From contig CAZMFO010000026.1 of assembly GCA_964565615.1 (NCBI GenBank), positions 1-8,052 of the forward strand: a stretch of 8,052 nucleotides of DNA. The letters run 5' to 3'. A program made the position numbers and the translations under genes. Shown in pieces: positions 6,176-8,052 of this stretch. Every line of letters begins with the position of its first letter. The first letter of the stretch is position 1. The stretch is from HK-STAS-PATE-36 sp964565615 (GTDB lineage Bacteria; Patescibacteriota; Saccharimonadia; Saccharimonadales; JAGQNJ01). A model generated the notes under the pieces. That model was not told where the DNA came from and did no database searches. It saw only the letters and a list, made by a program, of their open reading frames with translations.

Positions 6176-7192
6176 TTATTGTTTACCCAATTGTTGTTGC
6201 CAGTGCCAAGCATCTTGTAAAGCATCGCTTAGTGTGAGGCTTGCTCGCCAATTTAAAAGTTTGTTAGCCTTGGTGGTGTCGGCATAGATTTCTATAATAT
6301 CACCCGTACGACGGGGCCCGATAATATGTGGAACATTAGTTTTGTTGACTTTCTCAAAGGTATTGATAACCTCTAGTACACTAGCACCTTTACCGGTGCC
6401 AACATTGATAGCATCATAAAATTTGCTTTTTTGTTGTAAAAGTTCTAGAGCTTTAACATGAGCTTTAGCTAGGTCAACTACATGTATGTAATCTCTGATG
6501 CAAGTACCGTCCGGAGTGGGGTAGTCATCACCATAGATTGTTAACTGACGGCGTTGACCGATAGCTGTTTGGGTAACAAAGGGTACTAGGTTGGCTGGTG
6601 TTCCTAGTGGGAGTTCGCCAATTTTACTGCTTGGATGTGCCCCGATAGGGTTAAAATAACGGAGAGATATGGCGGTTTTGATAAGTCCGGCGGAAAAACT
6701 GTCTTTAAGAATCGTTTCGCACATTTGTTTAGTTGCGCCGTAAGGTGATTCGGCTGGTTTGAAGGGAGCATTCTCGGTAACCGGCAGGGTATCAGGCTCT
6801 CCATAAACAGTACAAGAAGACGAAAAAACAACATTTGAGATATTATTTTGGTTAAGAATTTGTAGCAAGTTAATTAAACCCGCCACATTGTTTTGATAAT
6901 AATCTAGAGGCTTGTTGGTAGATTCTTCTACGGCTTTAAAGGCGGCAAAGTGGATAATCCCCTCGATTTTATTCTTTTTGATTAATTTATCTAGCAATTT
7001 ATGGTCGGCATAGTCACCTTCAACAAACTTTGGCATAGTTTTAGTTATAGCTGTAATACCCTGTAATACCGAAGCTTGTGAATTGCTAAGATTATCAACA
7101 ATGATGGGTGTATATCCGCTGTTGATTAGTTCGACAACAGTGTGCGAACCTATAAACCCAAGACCACCTGTTACCAAAATATTCTGTGACAT
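6176..7192 (-). CDS. galE: UDP-glucose/UDP-hexose 4-epimerase
   Basis: This cytoplasmic NAD-dependent enzyme interconverts UDP-glucose and UDP-galactose, and in some family members also the N-acetyl forms, supplying galactose-type sugars for surface glycans. The 338 residues match the usual family length. Motifs seen are TGGLGFIGSH (8-17), HFAAFKAVEES (81-91), SSSCTVYG (124-131), catalytic Y151/K155 in YGATK, RYFNPIGAHP (178-187), and GPRRTGDIIEIYADTTKA (292-309). I302 occupies the position of E. coli Tyr299, which controls acceptance of N-acetylated sugars. The frame is open to an ATG at 7246, but ATG 7192 is chosen. It has AAGGAG 4 nt upstream, and the promoter's predicted start (about 7205) lies downstream of the longer start. 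It stands alone rather than in a gal operon, tail to tail with the HIT gene. Confidence 0.95.
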   Translation of the reverse strand: MSQNILVTGGLGFIGSHTVVELINSGYTPIIVDNLSNSQASVLQGITAITKTMPKFVEGDYADHKLLDKLIKKNKIEGIIHFAAFKAVEESTNKPLDYYQNNVAGLINLLQILNQNNISNVVFSSSCTVYGEPDTLPVTENAPFKPAESPYGATKQMCETILKDSFSAGLIKTAISLRYFNPIGAHPSSKIGELPLGTPANLVPFVTQTAIGQRRQLTIYGDDYPTPDGTCIRDYIHVVDLAKAHVKALELLQQKSKFYDAINVGTGKGASVLEVINTFEKVNKTNVPHIIGPRRTGDIIEIYADTTKANKLLNWRASLTLSDALQDAWHWQQQLGKQ

Positions 7193-7211
7193 ATGACTCC
7201 TTAGCAAGATT

Positions 7212-7220
7212 ATTATAGCA
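7212..7220 (-). promoter_or_regulatory. Extended -10 promoter of galE
   Basis: On the minus strand, TGC-TATAAT (7220-7212) is a perfect extended -10 without a recognisable -35. The start is predicted near 7205, giving a 13-nt leader that just contains the Shine-Dalgarno AAGGAG (7202-7197). It shares the 11-bp core TTGCTATAATA with the rmlB promoter. Confidence 0.65.
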
Positions 7221-7296
7221 AGACTTCCGGTGCTCACTATGTACACAGGTGTTGTAATTTCTAAGACTGTATTTTTTAGAACATCTTTCCACAGAC

Positions 7297-7318
7297 TAAA
7301 CAGGAGTCGTCTTGTTTA
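7297..7318 (+). repeat. 9-bp hairpin upstream of the CHAP gene
   Basis: TAAACAGGA (7297-7305), a GTCG loop (7306-7309) and TCTTGTTTA (7310-7318) form a 9-bp stem. It has one G-U pair in plus-strand RNA, but an A-C mismatch if read from the minus strand. This strand preference suggests an RNA element over a symmetrical DNA operator. It is not followed by a proper T run, so a terminator is doubtful. Its role is unknown. Confidence 0.4.
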
Positions 7319-7341
7319 TTAAGCGTTATTAGAGATGTAGG

Positions 7342-7351
7342 TGATTAATCA
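7342..7351. promoter_or_regulatory. Perfect 10-bp palindrome, possible operator
   Basis: TGATTAATCA is a perfect palindrome about 75 bp before the CHAP start codon, in the region where its promoter should lie. It could bind a dimeric regulator. Palindromes of this length arise by chance in AT-rich DNA, so the call is tentative. Confidence 0.25.
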
Positions 7352-7426
7352 TTAGCAATTTTTTCTACTAGCTTTTAGGAATATATTTATCGGCACTATC
7401 AATTTAATGGGGGTTGATAAATAGTT

Positions 7427-8032
7427 TTGGGTAAATTTATAAGGTATGTAAAGGTATTTTGGCTGGCGGGGTTAGTCATTGTTAGTGCAATAGCTCCACT
7501 AGTAGCAACAACAAAAGTAGAGGCTAGTAATGGCTACCCGTGGGGTGGGGCAGTATGTGTTGCTACGGGACAAATAGGTGGTAGATGCCCAAATTATGAA
7601 TGGTCTTATGGTGGGAGAACTCGCAATCCATCAACGGGGAACTATTATTACAGAAACTGTACAGATTATGTTGCTTGGCGTTTAATAAATAATGGGGTTT
7701 CGCTAGCAAAAGTATCAGGACTTGGTAATGCTGGAGTATGGGACGACAATGCCCCCAAAAAAGGCCTTTCGGTAAGCAACACTCCATTAGTTGGATCGGC
7801 TGGAGTTGATGAAAGGTATGGCCATGTGGTGTATGTTGAGAGCGTCAGTGGTAGTACGATAACTATTTCTGAATATAACTGGGGTAGTACTGGTAGTTAT
7901 GGGTCTCGGACTGGCACAGCTAGTCAACTAGGATTATCAAAATTTGTGAGCTTTACCAATTATAGTCCACCGGCTCCATTTATTGAATCATATTATCAGG
8001 GGGTTCAGTCAACTAACATGGAACAAGCGTAA
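7427..8032 (+). CDS. Secreted CHAP-domain peptidoglycan amidase/endopeptidase
   Basis: A 201-residue exported cell-wall hydrolase. Residues 1-33 are a Sec signal peptide: basic start (K3, R6, K9), hydrophobic core FWLAGLVIVSAIAPLVA (11-27), and a likely signal peptidase I site after VEA (31-33). The rest is one CHAP domain, a papain-like fold that cuts amide bonds in peptidoglycan: catalytic C78 in RNCTDYVAWR, H133 in YGHVVYVE, and E149/N151 in ISEYNWG. C44 and C54 could form a disulfide outside the cell. There is no separate wall-binding domain, only a short tail of about 25 residues after the domain. The start is TTG 7427: a stop at 7418 blocks extension, no ATG is in frame, and a later start would remove the signal peptide. 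The Shine-Dalgarno is poor (GGGGG, 13 nt away). Such proteins are frequent in Saccharibacteria and may serve self-wall remodelling or action on a host bacterium; which applies is unknown. Confidence 0.92.
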   Translation: MGKFIRYVKVFWLAGLVIVSAIAPLVATTKVEASNGYPWGGAVCVATGQIGGRCPNYEWSYGGRTRNPSTGNYYYRNCTDYVAWRLINNGVSLAKVSGLGNAGVWDDNAPKKGLSVSNTPLVGSAGVDERYGHVVYVESVSGSTITISEYNWGSTGSYGSRTGTASQLGLSKFVSFTNYSPPAPFIESYYQGVQSTNMEQA

Positions 8033-8046
8033 ACCGTAGAAATGTT

Positions 8047-8052
8047 AAAGGA
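8047..8052 (+). promoter_or_regulatory. Shine-Dalgarno-like sequence at the window edge
   Basis: AAAGGA ends the window 15 nt after the CHAP stop and is identical to the helicase ribosome binding site. It suggests a further plus-strand gene starting just outside the window and co-transcribed with the CHAP gene. Confidence 0.35.

Larger units (their letters stand above)
7193..7426. other. Intergenic region between divergent galE and CHAP genes
   Basis: This 234-bp stretch holds the galE promoter at its left end, a hairpin at 7297-7318, and a palindrome at 7342-7351. No convincing small gene or RNA gene was seen. A promoter for the CHAP gene should lie here, but only weak candidates exist, such as TATATT (7382-7387, five of six matches) with no good -35, or GATAAA (7416-7421), which is very close to the start codon. 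Confidence 0.6.

Noticed and set aside
3244..7192. rml-HIT-galE block as a new multi-gene system
   Set aside because: The genes sit in three separate transcription units with standard nucleotide-sugar functions. Only the HIT gene is unexplained, and one gene next to them is weak evidence of a system.
7193..7246. 18-residue N-terminal extension of GalE from ATG 7246
   Set aside because: The galE promoter and Shine-Dalgarno lie within this stretch, and the Rossmann motif is already at the normal distance from ATG 7192.

Overview
The window reads as ordinary chromosomal DNA from a small-genome, fairly AT-rich bacterium using the standard code: TGA ends rmlB and rmlC and does not appear inside the genes. 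The best guess is a Patescibacteria/CPR member, probably Candidatus Saccharibacteria (TM7). The reasons are densely packed genes, a minimal DEAD-box helicase with a short basic N-terminal tail, actinobacterial-looking RmlB and RmlC, and a secreted CHAP-domain cell-wall enzyme. This placement is from memory of these families, not a database search.

Layout: (1) 1-3242, plus strand: a strong extended -10 promoter (59-87), a leader of about 124 nt, a DEAD-box RNA helicase (218-1393) and the ribosome-associated GTPase typA (1404-3242), probably one operon with a translation or ribosome-assembly theme. (2) 3244-5662, minus strand: rmlB, rmlC and rmlD, each pair overlapping by 4 bp (ATGA). They make dTDP-L-rhamnose from dTDP-glucose. 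rmlA, which makes dTDP-glucose, is not in the window. The rmlB promoter places the transcript start at or next to the ATG, so the operon is probably leaderless. (3) 5751-6173, plus strand: a small HIT-superfamily protein driven from the divergent intergenic region. (4) 6176-7192, minus strand: galE, a UDP-hexose 4-epimerase, tail to tail with the HIT gene. (5) 7193-7426: a 234-bp intergenic region with the galE promoter, a 9-bp hairpin and a 10-bp palindrome. (6) 7427-8032, plus strand: a secreted CHAP amidase/endopeptidase with a TTG start. The window ends on a Shine-Dalgarno-like sequence, suggesting another plus-strand gene directly downstream.

Functionally, rmlBCD and galE supply activated sugars for surface polysaccharide or glycoprotein, and the CHAP enzyme acts on peptidoglycan outside the membrane, so the right half has an envelope theme. 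Both tail-to-tail pairs leave only 1-2 bp between stop codons, with no strong terminator between them. I found no RNA genes, mobile elements, CRISPR array or clear novel multi-gene system. The points most worth following are the leaderless rmlB start, the split RmlC/RmlD resembling an actinobacterial fusion, the Ile in the GalE selectivity position, the unusual HIT protein and the helicase leader structure.
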